A stretch of DNA of 64,000 nt from Massilia aurea (GTDB lineage Bacteria; Pseudomonadota; Gammaproteobacteria; Burkholderiales; Burkholderiaceae_D): NCBI RefSeq assembly GCF_014200505.1, contig NZ_JACHBX010000001.1, forward strand, positions 1,984,001 through 2,048,000, written 5' to 3'. Every line of letters begins with the position of its first letter. The first letter of the stretch is position 1. A model generated the notes under the pieces. That model saw nothing but the letters and a program-made list of their open reading frames with translations, made no database searches and had not been told where the DNA came from. The position numbers and the translations under genes are program-made. Below, one piece after another: positions 1-8,583 of this stretch.

Positions 1-347
1 CAGGTGCTGCGCTGCGCAGCGCTGCCGAACAGCGAGATCGAGCCGCTGCCCAGGCCCTGCATCGCGAACGCAAAATCAGCCAGCCCGGCGTGGCGCGCCA
101 GGGTTTCCCGGATCAGGCAGATGGCGCGGGTGTCGATGGCGGCATGTGCGCCGCCATGCTCGACGCCAGCCACGGCGTGGCGCAGCCAGCCGCCCTGCCC
201 CAGCCTTGTGACCAGCGCGCGGCAGACGGCGTCGACATCGGTTCCGTGCGCGTCGGCCAGGTTCGCCGCGGCCCAGGCGTCGAGCTCACGCGCCAGCACG
301 CCGTGATGCGCATCGAAAAACGGCCAGTCGAGAACATCGGGTTCCAT
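1..347 (-). CDS. acyl-CoA dehydrogenase, N-terminal part (cut by window edge)
   Basis: The visible 115 codons start [19 protein letters not shown] and contain [13 protein letters not shown]...[21 protein letters not shown], the pattern of the helical N-terminal domain of FAD-dependent acyl-CoA dehydrogenases. The rest of the gene lies off the left edge. Its ATG overlaps the stop codon of the upstream enoyl-CoA hydratase in an ATGA arrangement, so the two are probably translationally coupled. With that hydratase and the two-flavin hydroxylase it looks like a set for processing an aromatic or alicyclic acyl-CoA thioester. The family assignment is solid; the substrate is inferred only from neighbours. 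Confidence 0.8.
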   Translation of the reverse strand, partial: MEPDVLDWPFFDAHHGVLARELDAWAAANLADAHGTDVDAVCRALVTRLGQGGWLRHAVAGVEHGGAHAAIDTRAICLIRETLARHAGLADFAFAMQGLGSGSISLFGSAAQRST

Positions 348-1186
348 CAATTGCCCTCGAACTGCGGCCGCTGTTTGCCCACGAATGCCTGGTAGGCGCG
401 CTGGAAATCCTGCGTCATCATGCAGATGGCCTGTGCCTGCGCCTCGGCCTCGATGGCTTCGTCCACGCCCATATTCCATTCCTGCTGCAGCATCTTCTTG
501 GTCATGCCGTGCGCGAACGTCGGGCCAGCGGCCAGCTGCGCGGCAAACGCCTGCGCCTGTGCGAGCACTTCGCCTGGTGCGGACAAGCGATTGAAGAAAC
601 CCCAGCGCTCGCCCTCCTCCCCATCCATCGAGCGGCCCGTGTACAGCAGTTCGGCCGCGCGGCCCTGACCGATCACGCGCGGCAGCAAGGCGCAGGCGCC
701 CATGTCGCAGCCGGCCAGGCCAACGCGCGTAAACAGGAACGCCGTGCGGCTGCGCGCCGTGGCATAGCGGATGTCCGAAGCCAGCGCCAGGATCGCACCG
801 GCGCCGGCGCACACGCCGTCCACCGCCGCGACGATCGGCTGCGGACAGGCGCGCATCGCTTTCACAAGGTCGCCCGTCATGCGGGTGAAGGCCAGCAGGC
901 CCGGCATGTCCAGTTGCGTCAGCGGCCCGATGATCTCGTGCACGTCGCCGCCCGAACAGAAGTTTTCGCCCGCGCCGGTGAGCACGACCGCCTTGACGTC
1001 GTCGGCATATGCCAGCGCGCGAAACAGGTCGCGCAGCTCGGCGTAGGCGGCGAACGTCAGCGGGTTCTTGCGCTCGGGGCGGTCAAGCGTCAGGGTCGCC
1101 ACGCGCGTCGCGGGGTCCAGCGACAAGCCGACATGCTGCGCCGCATAGTCGGTCAGGCCCGTTCGATTGCCCGCTAGATCATGCAT
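347..1186 (-). CDS. enoyl-CoA hydratase/isomerase (crotonase) family protein
   Basis: This 279-residue crotonase-fold protein has both oxyanion-hole segments: [12 protein letters not shown] near residue 95 and [20 protein letters not shown] near residue 120. Family members add water to, or rearrange, enoyl-CoA thioesters in the cytoplasm. The start is supported by AGGAG six bases before the ATG. It lies 40 bases after the two-flavin hydroxylase and overlaps the next gene by four bases, so a single mRNA is likely. Similar genes sit beside 2-aminobenzoyl-CoA or salicylyl-CoA hydroxylases in aromatic-degrading Betaproteobacteria. A role in ring processing after hydroxylation is therefore inferred, not shown. 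Confidence 0.85.
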   Translation of the reverse strand: MHDLAGNRTGLTDYAAQHVGLSLDPATRVATLTLDRPERKNPLTFAAYAELRDLFRALAYADDVKAVVLTGAGENFCSGGDVHEIIGPLTQLDMPGLLAFTRMTGDLVKAMRACPQPIVAAVDGVCAGAGAILALASDIRYATARSRTAFLFTRVGLAGCDMGACALLPRVIGQGRAAELLYTGRSMDGEEGERWGFFNRLSAPGEVLAQAQAFAAQLAAGPTFAHGMTKKMLQQEWNMGVDEAIEAEAQAQAICMMTQDFQRAYQAFVGKQRPQFEGN

Positions 1187-1226
1187 GCAGTGCTCCTGAG
1201 GACGCGTTGAAAAATGGACGAACCGG

Positions 1227-3557
1227 TCACGTACCTGACCGCCCGCGCGCCAGAGTGCGTTCGAGTTGCTGCTTGCCGGGCGCGTACTGGCGTGGCCACG
1301 CGGCGCCAGTGTAGCCGATGCGCGCCGCCTCGTTCAGCGTCCACGCGGGATTGGCCAGGTGCCCACGCCCCACCGCGCACAGGTCCGCGCGGCCGGCAGC
1401 GATGATGCTGTTGACGTGGTCGGCTTCGCTGATGCCACCGACGGCGATCGTCGCGATGCCGGCCTCGTTGCGGATGCGGTCTGAAAACGGCGTCTGGTAC
1501 ATGCGGCCATACACCGGTTGCTCGGCCTTGCTCACCTGCCCCGAGGAACAGTCGATCATGTCGGCGCCAGCGGCGCGAAACAGCCGCGCGATCTCCACGG
1601 CGTCCATCGGGGTGATCCCGCCGTCGACCCAGTCGTGACTCGAGATGCGCACGCTGATCGGCAGGTGCGCCGGCCAGGCCGCGCGCACGGCGGCAAACAC
1701 GCGCAGCGGAAAGCGGCAGCGGTTCTCGAGACTGCCGCCGTAGTCATCGCCCCGCCGGTTCGTCAGCGGCGAGATGAAACTCGACAGCAGGTAGCCGTGC
1801 GCGCAATGCAGTTCGAGCCAGTCGAAGCCCGCCTCGCTCGCGGCCAGCGTGGCGCGCACGAAATCGGCTTCGATCTGCGCCATGTCGGCCTCGCTCGCCT
1901 GGCGCGCTACCTGCGACACCCCGGCCAGGTATCGCTGGGGCGACGCCGCCACGAGCGGCCAGTTGCCCTGCGCGAGCGGCTGGTCGATGCCTTCCCACAT
2001 CGGCCGGGTCGAGCCCTTGGCGCCTGCGTGCCCTAGCTGGATGCCGATCTTCGCGTCGCTCGCCGCATGGACGAAGTCGACGATCCGGGCCCATGCCCGC
2101 GTGTGCTCGGGCAGGTACAGCCCCGGGCAGCGCGGCGTGATGCGCGCGTCGGCCGACACGCAGGTCATCTCGGCGATCACCAGGCCGGCCCCGCCCAGCG
2201 CGCGTGCGCCGAGGTGGGCCAGGTGAAAGTCGCCCGCCACGCCATCGACACACGCGTACTGCGCCATCGGCGAGACGACCACGCGGTTCTTGAGCAGCAC
2301 GTCGCGCACCCGCAGTGGCGTAAACATCGGCGGCGTGGGCGCCGTTGGCGCGGCCTCGCCGGCCTGCGCTGCCGCCTGCACGGCAAAGCGGCGCTCGAAG
2401 CCTTGTATATAGGCGGGGTCGCGCAGGCGCAGGTTTTCGTGCGACAGGCGCTGGCTGCGCGTGAGCAGCGAGTAGGCGAACGTGTCGGGCGGCATGGCGC
2501 TGTAGCGCGCCACGTTCTCGAACCACTCGGTCGAATTGCGCGCCGCGCTTTGCAGCTTGCTCACTTCGGTCACGCGCGCTGCCTGGTAGCGCAGCAGCGC
2601 GGCATTGAGGTCGCCATCCGTTTCGACAGGCAGTTCGGCAGCCAGCGCGATGGCGTCTTCCAGCGCCAGCTTGGTGCCCGAGCCGATGGAGAAATGCGCC
2701 GTGTGCGCGGCGTCGCCCAGCAGCACCAGCGGCACGCGCCGGCCGTCGACGTCGAGCGCACCCACCCACTCGCGGCAGGTCAAACGCGCAAAGCGGTGCC
2801 ACATGGCGGCGCCGCCACGGCTGGCCTGCGTCAGGAGCGGCGCGCCGCCAAGAAGATTGGCGAACAGGCGCTCGCAAAACGCCAGCGTGCTTGCGGCGTC
2901 CATGTCGGCCAGGCCGCTGGCGCGCCAGGTCGACTCCAGCGTCTCGACGATGAAGGTCGCATTCTGGTCATCGTATTGATACGCGTGCGCCTGGAACCAG
3001 CCATGCTCGGTCGGCGCGAACGCGAACGTGAACGCGGCGAAGCGGCGCCGGGTGCCAAGCCACACGTAGCGGCATCGTCCCTCCTGTAGGTCAGGCCGGA
3101 AGACGGCGGCATGGCGCGTGCGGATCGCGCTGTGCACGCCGTCGGCGGCCACTACCAGGTCGGCGCCATGGCGGCGCGCCAGCGCTACCTCGTCCGTCAC
3201 GTCGGTATCAAACACGAGCGCCACGCCGGCGTCTTCGCAGCGCGCCTGCAGGATGCCGAGCAGGCGCTTGCGCGCGATGCCGCAAAAACCATGGCCATGA
3301 GAGGTAACGGTGGCACCGCCGATCTGCACGTCGATCGCATCCCAGCGGTTGAACGCGCCTTCAATGGCGCGCGCGCTGGGCGCGTCGGCCAGCGCCAGAT
3401 TGCCCAGCGTCTGGTCCGAAAACACGACGCCCCAGCCGAACGTGTCGCCGGGCTGGTTGCGCTCGACGACCGTGACGCTGCGGCGCGGATCGCGCAGTTT
3501 CATGAGCAGGCCGGCGTACAGACCGGCCGGCCCGCCACCGACGCAGACGATGTTCAT
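1227..3557 (-). CDS. two-flavin 2-aminobenzoyl-CoA monooxygenase/reductase type protein (also annotated as salicylyl-CoA 5-hydroxylase/oxidoreductase)
   Basis: This is a fusion of about 776 residues. Residues 1-390 are a flavoprotein hydroxylase, with the FAD-binding GGGPAG at residues 7-12 and the second FAD motif [24 protein letters not shown]. From about residue 405 to the end it is an Old Yellow Enzyme-type NADH:flavin oxidoreductase ([42 protein letters not shown]). This architecture is known from the 2-aminobenzoyl-CoA monooxygenase/reductase of aerobic anthranilate degradation and from salicylyl-CoA 5-hydroxylase-like proteins. The start at 3557 was chosen over one seven codons upstream because AGGAGAG lies just before it. 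It is first in a three-gene run. A benzoate-type CoA ligase is not adjacent; the AMP ligase at 13864-15543 is a candidate partner. Confidence 0.85.
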   Translation of the reverse strand: MNIVCVGGGPAGLYAGLLMKLRDPRRSVTVVERNQPGDTFGWGVVFSDQTLGNLALADAPSARAIEGAFNRWDAIDVQIGGATVTSHGHGFCGIARKRLLGILQARCEDAGVALVFDTDVTDEVALARRHGADLVVAADGVHSAIRTRHAAVFRPDLQEGRCRYVWLGTRRRFAAFTFAFAPTEHGWFQAHAYQYDDQNATFIVETLESTWRASGLADMDAASTLAFCERLFANLLGGAPLLTQASRGGAAMWHRFARLTCREWVGALDVDGRRVPLVLLGDAAHTAHFSIGSGTKLALEDAIALAAELPVETDGDLNAALLRYQAARVTEVSKLQSAARNSTEWFENVARYSAMPPDTFAYSLLTRSQRLSHENLRLRDPAYIQGFERRFAVQAAAQAGEAAPTAPTPPMFTPLRVRDVLLKNRVVVSPMAQYACVDGVAGDFHLAHLGARALGGAGLVIAEMTCVSADARITPRCPGLYLPEHTRAWARIVDFVHAASDAKIGIQLGHAGAKGSTRPMWEGIDQPLAQGNWPLVAASPQRYLAGVSQVARQASEADMAQIEADFVRATLAASEAGFDWLELHCAHGYLLSSFISPLTNRRGDDYGGSLENRCRFPLRVFAAVRAAWPAHLPISVRISSHDWVDGGITPMDAVEIARLFRAAGADMIDCSSGQVSKAEQPVYGRMYQTPFSDRIRNEAGIATIAVGGISEADHVNSIIAAGRADLCAVGRGHLANPAWTLNEAARIGYTGAAWPRQYAPGKQQLERTLARGRSGT

Positions 3558-3603
3558 GGTCTCTCCTGATACCGACATGGGCCTATCTTACCTGCCCCGA
3601 TGC

Positions 3604-3615
3604 TTGACATGTCAA
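3604..3615. promoter_or_regulatory. perfect 12-bp palindrome TTGACATGTCAA upstream of the aromatic acyl-CoA cluster
   Basis: TTGACATGTCAA reads the same on both strands and lies 47 bases upstream of the hydroxylase start. On the minus strand its TTGACA half could serve as a -35 element, with TAAGAT 19 bases further on as a loose -10. A palindrome over a -35 is typical of a repressor operator. No regulator gene sits next to it, so the binding protein is unknown. Confidence 0.45.
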
Positions 3616-3738
3616 CAAGGCGTCGCGCACACGCGACTCATTCGCTGTGGATAAGCCAATTTTTAGTACAATCAGGAAACGTTATGCCTGTATTCCCGCC
3701 ATCTGTCGCGGGTCCGATCGATCAACCGTCCGCCACAC

Positions 3739-3810
3739 ATGTTCCCCATCGCCCGCAAGATTGCGCTTTCGATCGTCACCACCACGCCGCAGCCGGCGCC
3801 GCGGCGATGA
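3739..3810 (+). other. possible 23-codon leader reading frame overlapping the sensor kinase start
   Basis: An ATG at 3739 opens a frame of 23 codons (MFPIARKIALSIV...). Its TGA overlaps the ATG of the sensor kinase at 3807 in an ATGA arrangement. There is no convincing ribosome-binding site. It could be a coupled leader peptide or chance. Confidence 0.15.
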
Positions 3811-6035
3811 ACAAGTCACCCGGCCGTTTTCGCCTGAACAGCCTGCGCAGCAGGCTGATGTTGCTGGTGCTGCTGGCCATCACACCGATCGCCATCGTCA
3901 CCGTGCTGGGAGGCCTGCGTGAGCGCGAAGCCGCGATCCGCGCGACCGAAGACAACCTCAAACGCCTGACGGCGCTGGCCGCCGCCAATGAAGCGCAGTC
4001 GATCGACCGCGCGCGCCAGATCCTGGTCGATCTGGCCAGCGTGCCGGACCTGATGGGCGACACGGCCGGCTGCAATGCGCTGCTCGCCAATGTCCTCGAC
4101 CGCAACGAGCTGTACGTCAATTTCGGCCTCATCCAGCTCAATGGCGACGTCAGTTGCAGCGCGGTGCCGATGGTGCATCCGGTGAACCTGGGCGACCGCA
4201 GCCACTTCAAACGTGCCGTGGCCGAACGCCGCTTCATCGCCGGCGACTATATTTTCGGGCGCGTGATCCGCCGCCATACGATCAACCTGACCTATCCGGT
4301 CACCGACCGCGACGGCAAGGTAGTGGCGGTCGTGTTTGCCGCAATGGACCTGGCGGGCCTGGACACCTTCGTCAACGACATCAGCCTGCCGGCCGGTTCG
4401 ATCCTCGAGACGGCCGACGCATCGGGCAAGCTGATTTCGCGCCGCCCCGATCCCGAGCGCTGGTTCGGCAAGCGTGTACCCGCCCCGCTGTTTGCGGCGA
4501 TGCGCGGCCCGCACGACAGCGCCCGTGTGATCCAGGGCGAGGATGGCGTCGAGCGCCTGCACGCCTTCGCGCGCGTCGGGCCGCCGACGCTGTCCGACTA
4601 TACGGTCACGATCGGCGTGCCGACCGAAACCATCACGCGCGTGGCGCGCGAAGCGCAGCTGATGTCGCTGCTCGGCCTGGGCCTGACAACCATCCTGGCG
4701 CTGCTGGCGGCCTGGCTGGCGGGCGACAAGCTGATTGTCCGGCGCGTGCGCAAGCTGATGACGGTGGCGCGCCGGATCGCCGCCGGCGAACTCGATGCCC
4801 GCACCGGCATCGGCTCGAACAGCGAGGAAATCGGCCGGCTGGCCGCGGCCCTGGACGAGATGGCCGAGCACCTGCAGCAGAAAGAAGCCCAGCGCAGCCT
4901 GGCCGAGCGCGAACTGCGCGCGGCCGACCAGCGCAAGGACGAATTCCTGGCGATGCTGGCGCACGAACTGCGCAATCCGCTCGCGCCGATCAGCACCGGC
5001 GCCCACCTGCTCAAGCTGCTCCATTCGGACAATGCGCAGATCACGCAGACCTGCGCCATCATTGCGCGCCAGGTCGAGCACATGACGAGCCTCGTCGACG
5101 ACCTGCTGGACGTCTCGCGCGTGACGCGCGGGCTGGTGACGCTGTCGACCCAGATCCTCGACCTGCGCAAGGTGGTCGACGATGCGGCCGAGCAGATTCG
5201 CCCGCTGATGCTCGCCCGCCGCCACAAGGTGGTACTGGACATGCCGCCCGAACCCGCCAGCGTCAAGGGCGACCACAAGCGCCTGGTGCAGGTCGTCGCC
5301 AACCTGCTGGGCAACGCAACCAAGTACACGCCCGAGGGCGGCCACATCACGCTGCATCTGGCGCAACAGGCCGACGCGTGGGTCATCGACGTGACCGACG
5401 ATGGCATCGGGATGGATGCGCGCCTCGTCGAGCGCGTGTTCGATCTGTTCACCCAGGCCGAGCGTACGCCGGACCGCTCGCAGGGCGGCCTGGGCCTGGG
5501 CCTGGCGCTGGCCCGCAGCCTGGTCGAACTGCACGGCGGCAGCGTCGGCGCGATGAGCGCCGGCCCGGGCCTGGGCAGCACGTTCACCGTGCGCCTGCCG
5601 TGCTTTGCGCAGGAAGCCCCGGCCGCGCCGGTGGCGTCGCCGCTGGCCGGCAGCGCCAGCGCCGTCGGCCCCCTGCGTATTCTCGTGGTAGATGACAATC
5701 TCGATGCCGCCCACACGCTGAGCCTGTTCTTGCGTGCGAGCGGCCACACGGTGGAAATGGTGTATTGCGCGCTGGATGCGATCGATGTCGCTGCCGTGTT
5801 CAAGCCGCAGGTCTGCCTGCTCGACATAGGGCTGCCCGATATCGACGGCAACGAGCTGGCGCGGCGCCTGCGCGCCTTGCCCGACATGGAGAACGCGACG
5901 CTCATCGCGGCGACCGGCTATGGCCGCCAGCAAGACCGCGAACAGGCGCGCCAGGCAGGGTTCGACCACTATCTGGTCAAGCCACTCAACACGCTGCAAC
6001 TAGGCGACCTGCTGGCGCAGGCGAGTCCTCAATGA
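3807..6035 (+). CDS. hybrid sensor histidine kinase with C-terminal receiver domain
   Basis: This is a membrane-bound two-component hybrid kinase of 742 residues. A first membrane segment (residues ~15-35) is followed by a periplasmic CACHE-like sensor region to about residue 280. Then come a second membrane segment (LGLGLTTILALLAAWLAG), a HAMP linker, a HisKA domain with His386 in AMLAHELRNPLAP, and an ATPase domain (NLLGNATKYTPEGG, DGIGMD, GGLGLGLALA). The receiver domain has Asp673 in CLLDIGLPDIDG. The start at 3807 puts the membrane segment close to the N-terminus. An alternative ATG at 3684 has AGGAAAC before it, but would add a tail unlike a protein leader and lies only about five bases after the start expected from a TACAAT -10 at 3667-3672. 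The ligand is not evident, and no separate response regulator is adjacent. Confidence 0.88.
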   Translation: MNKSPGRFRLNSLRSRLMLLVLLAITPIAIVTVLGGLREREAAIRATEDNLKRLTALAAANEAQSIDRARQILVDLASVPDLMGDTAGCNALLANVLDRNELYVNFGLIQLNGDVSCSAVPMVHPVNLGDRSHFKRAVAERRFIAGDYIFGRVIRRHTINLTYPVTDRDGKVVAVVFAAMDLAGLDTFVNDISLPAGSILETADASGKLISRRPDPERWFGKRVPAPLFAAMRGPHDSARVIQGEDGVERLHAFARVGPPTLSDYTVTIGVPTETITRVAREAQLMSLLGLGLTTILALLAAWLAGDKLIVRRVRKLMTVARRIAAGELDARTGIGSNSEEIGRLAAALDEMAEHLQQKEAQRSLAERELRAADQRKDEFLAMLAHELRNPLAPISTGAHLLKLLHSDNAQITQTCAIIARQVEHMTSLVDDLLDVSRVTRGLVTLSTQILDLRKVVDDAAEQIRPLMLARRHKVVLDMPPEPASVKGDHKRLVQVVANLLGNATKYTPEGGHITLHLAQQADAWVIDVTDDGIGMDARLVERVFDLFTQAERTPDRSQGGLGLGLALARSLVELHGGSVGAMSAGPGLGSTFTVRLPCFAQEAPAAPVASPLAGSASAVGPLRILVVDDNLDAAHTLSLFLRASGHTVEMVYCALDAIDVAAVFKPQVCLLDIGLPDIDGNELARRLRALPDMENATLIAATGYGRQQDREQARQAGFDHYLVKPLNTLQLGDLLAQASPQ

Positions 6036-6054
6036 AGCCGGTCCCGTGACTGAA

Positions 6055-6070
6055 CCGCCCTTTCGGGCGG
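6055..6070 (+). terminator. hairpin after the hybrid kinase gene, probable intrinsic terminator
   Basis: CCGCCC and GGGCGG pair perfectly around a four-base TTTC loop, 19 bases after the stop codon. The following tract (GGTCGTTTCATT) is only moderately T-rich, so termination may be partial. Confidence 0.55.
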
Positions 6071-6201
6071 GGTCGTTTCATTGGCACAACAGAGCTGAAA
6101 ATATTGCGTGACAGGTATCATTACACCTGCATAGAATTTGCTGCAATAAAATTTACTATGCTCCGGAGAAATTCCGTGCGGCGTGCCGAACAGGATGCTT
6201 C

Positions 6202-8520
6202 ATGCCAATTCCTCCAGATGACATCGCGCAGTGGCGCATCAAGGTCTTTACCACCATCCTGCCGATCGTCGTCGCGCTGGGATTCGTTGCCGCCCTGCCC
6301 AGCATCCCGCTGCTGATCAGCAAAGGCAAATGGCCGGTCATCGTCATGGATGCGGTGGCGATGGCATGGCTGCTGGCCATCTGGCGACTCGACCGCGTCG
6401 CGCACACGGTCCGCGTTCTCAACTTCATTGCCATGCTGTTCCTGGTGTCCGTCGGCCTGCTGTTTGCGGTAGGGCCGGTTGGCCTGGTCTACATGACGGC
6501 CCTGCCCGCACTGGCCGTCGTCCTGCTTGGCATGCGCCAGGCGCTTATCGGCCTGGCCCTGGGCGCCGCCTGCGTGCTGCTGCTGGGCCTGGCCGGCAAG
6601 GTGCACCTGTATGTGCCTGGCCTGGAACAGAATGGCCTGGCCTCGGCGGTCGTCGTCGTCATCAACTTCTGCTGCGTCGGTGCCTTGATCACGATCACCA
6701 GCGGCACCCTGCTCAAGGGGCTGGACCGGTCACTTCTCGAAGCGCGCACGGCCGCCGCCGGACTCGAAGCGGGCCAGTTGCGCCTGCACGCTGTCAACGA
6801 CGAGCTGCGCCTGACGTCGGCCGCGGTCGCGCGCCTGAACGACATGGTCATGATCGCGCGGATGGTCGACGTGCCCGGCGCCGAGCAGCCGATCATTTTT
6901 GCCAACGACGCCCTGCTGCGCCACACGGGTTACGCGCGCGAAGAAATCATCGGGCGCAGCGTGCGCATGCTCGAAGGGCCCGACACCGACCAGGAGACCG
7001 TCCGGCGCGTCATCACGGCCGTGATGCACAAGGAAGCCGCCAGTGCCGAAATGGTGCTGTACACGAAACACGGCACGCCGTACTGGGTAGAGGCCGAGAT
7101 GGTGCCGTTCTCCGGCGACAGCGGTGCGATCACACACTGGCTGATTGTCAGCCGCGACGTGACCGAGCGGCGCAACGCCGCCGACGCGATCCACCGCCTT
7201 GCGTTCTACGACGTGCTGACCGGCCTGCCGAACCGGCGCCTGCTGATGGAGCGGCTCGATGTGGCGGTGGCCGGCGCCCGCACGAACGGGTCGATGGCTG
7301 CCGTGCTGTACGTCGACATCGACAACTTCAAGACCGTCAACGACGCACGCGGCCATGCCATCGGCGACCAGCTGCTCAAGAACGTGGCCGATCGCCTGGT
7401 GGCGATGACGGGCGACGACGGCTGCGTGGCACGCCTGGGCGGGGATGAATTTGTCGTCCTGCTCGACGCGCTGGGACAGCATGCGGACCGGGCCACCGAC
7501 CGCGCGCTGGCCGTGGCCGAGCGGATCCGGGCAGCGCTCGCCGACAAGATCGTTATCGACGCCCAGCGTTACTACGCCACCAGCAGCATCGGCGTCGCGC
7601 TCACCGCACCCGGCAACGCGCAGCACACGGTGCACGACCTGCTGCGCGAAGCCGACACCGCGATGTACCACGCGAAGTCGCGCGGCCGCAATGGTGTGGC
7701 GCTGTTCGAACCGGGCATGCTGTCCGATGCCGAAGGCCGCCTGACGCTCGAGCGCGACCTGGGCCAGGCGCTCGACAACGGCGAGCTGTCGCTGCACCTG
7801 CAGCTGCAGGTCGATGGCGCCCGCATGCCGAGCGGCGCCGAACTGCTGATGCGCTGGCGCCGCAAGGACGGCAGCAGCGTGCCGCCCGACGTGTTCATCC
7901 CGGTGGCCGAATCGAGTGGCCTGATCGTGGCGCTGGGCGACTGGGTGCTGCGCGAAGCGTGCCTCGCCTGGCACGTGCTGGACCGCGCCGGCCACCGCTT
8001 CCCGCTGTCGGTCAACGTCAGCCCGATGCAGTTCCGCCAGCACGACTTCGTCACGCGGGTCGAAGCAATCCTGCACGAGACGGGCGTGCCGCCCGGGCAG
8101 CTGATCTTCGAAATCACCGAAGGCTTGCTGATCGATCGCCTCGACCAGACCATCGAGCGGATGCATGCACTGGCCGCACTCGGGATCCGCATCTCGATCG
8201 ACGATTTCGGCACCGGCTATTCGAGCCTGTCGTACCTGACCCGGATGCCGCTGTACGAACTGAAGATCGACAAGAGCTTCATCCGCGACACCCCGCACGA
8301 CAAGAACGGTACCGCCATCGTGCAGTCGATCCTGGCGATGGCCAGTCACCTGGGCCTGCGCGTCGTGGCCGAAGGCGTCGAGACGTCGGCCCAGGCCGAG
8401 TACCTGGCCGCGCACGGCAACGCGTGCATGCAGGGTTACCTGTTCCACCGGCCGATGCCGCTCGAGGCGCTGCTGGCTGAACTGCAGGCTGCGCCCCAGG
8501 CCAGTTTGTCCGCCGCCTGA
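6202..8520 (+). CDS. membrane-anchored PAS-GGDEF-EAL cyclic-di-GMP protein
   Basis: The 772-residue protein has five or six membrane segments in residues 15-175. A PAS domain follows (about 215-325; FANDALLRHTGYAREEIIGR). The GGDEF domain keeps the intact motif at residues 413-417. In the EAL domain the signature reads ELL (547-549), so the catalytic Glu is kept but the usual Ala is Leu. Other EAL active-site elements are present: EITEG, SIDDFGTGYSSLSYL, KIDKSF and EGVET. It probably makes and/or degrades c-di-GMP in response to a signal sensed at the membrane or PAS domain. The net activity cannot be told from sequence. It is monocistronic, after the hairpin at 6055 and before an unrelated antiporter. 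Confidence 0.9.
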   Translation: MPIPPDDIAQWRIKVFTTILPIVVALGFVAALPSIPLLISKGKWPVIVMDAVAMAWLLAIWRLDRVAHTVRVLNFIAMLFLVSVGLLFAVGPVGLVYMTALPALAVVLLGMRQALIGLALGAACVLLLGLAGKVHLYVPGLEQNGLASAVVVVINFCCVGALITITSGTLLKGLDRSLLEARTAAAGLEAGQLRLHAVNDELRLTSAAVARLNDMVMIARMVDVPGAEQPIIFANDALLRHTGYAREEIIGRSVRMLEGPDTDQETVRRVITAVMHKEAASAEMVLYTKHGTPYWVEAEMVPFSGDSGAITHWLIVSRDVTERRNAADAIHRLAFYDVLTGLPNRRLLMERLDVAVAGARTNGSMAAVLYVDIDNFKTVNDARGHAIGDQLLKNVADRLVAMTGDDGCVARLGGDEFVVLLDALGQHADRATDRALAVAERIRAALADKIVIDAQRYYATSSIGVALTAPGNAQHTVHDLLREADTAMYHAKSRGRNGVALFEPGMLSDAEGRLTLERDLGQALDNGELSLHLQLQVDGARMPSGAELLMRWRRKDGSSVPPDVFIPVAESSGLIVALGDWVLREACLAWHVLDRAGHRFPLSVNVSPMQFRQHDFVTRVEAILHETGVPPGQLIFEITEGLLIDRLDQTIERMHALAALGIRISIDDFGTGYSSLSYLTRMPLYELKIDKSFIRDTPHDKNGTAIVQSILAMASHLGLRVVAEGVETSAQAEYLAAHGNACMQGYLFHRPMPLEALLAELQAAPQASLSAA

Positions 8521-8583
8521 CCAACAGCGTCGCCACGGGCGGCGCCGATCCCTTATCATCTTGTCCTGAACAGGGAGATGTTG

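Noticed and set aside
3816-5999. 727-codon open frame on the minus strand
   Set aside because: It lies antisense over the hybrid sensor kinase, whose motifs are certain. Long antisense frames are expected in such high-GC DNA, and its composition is not protein-like.
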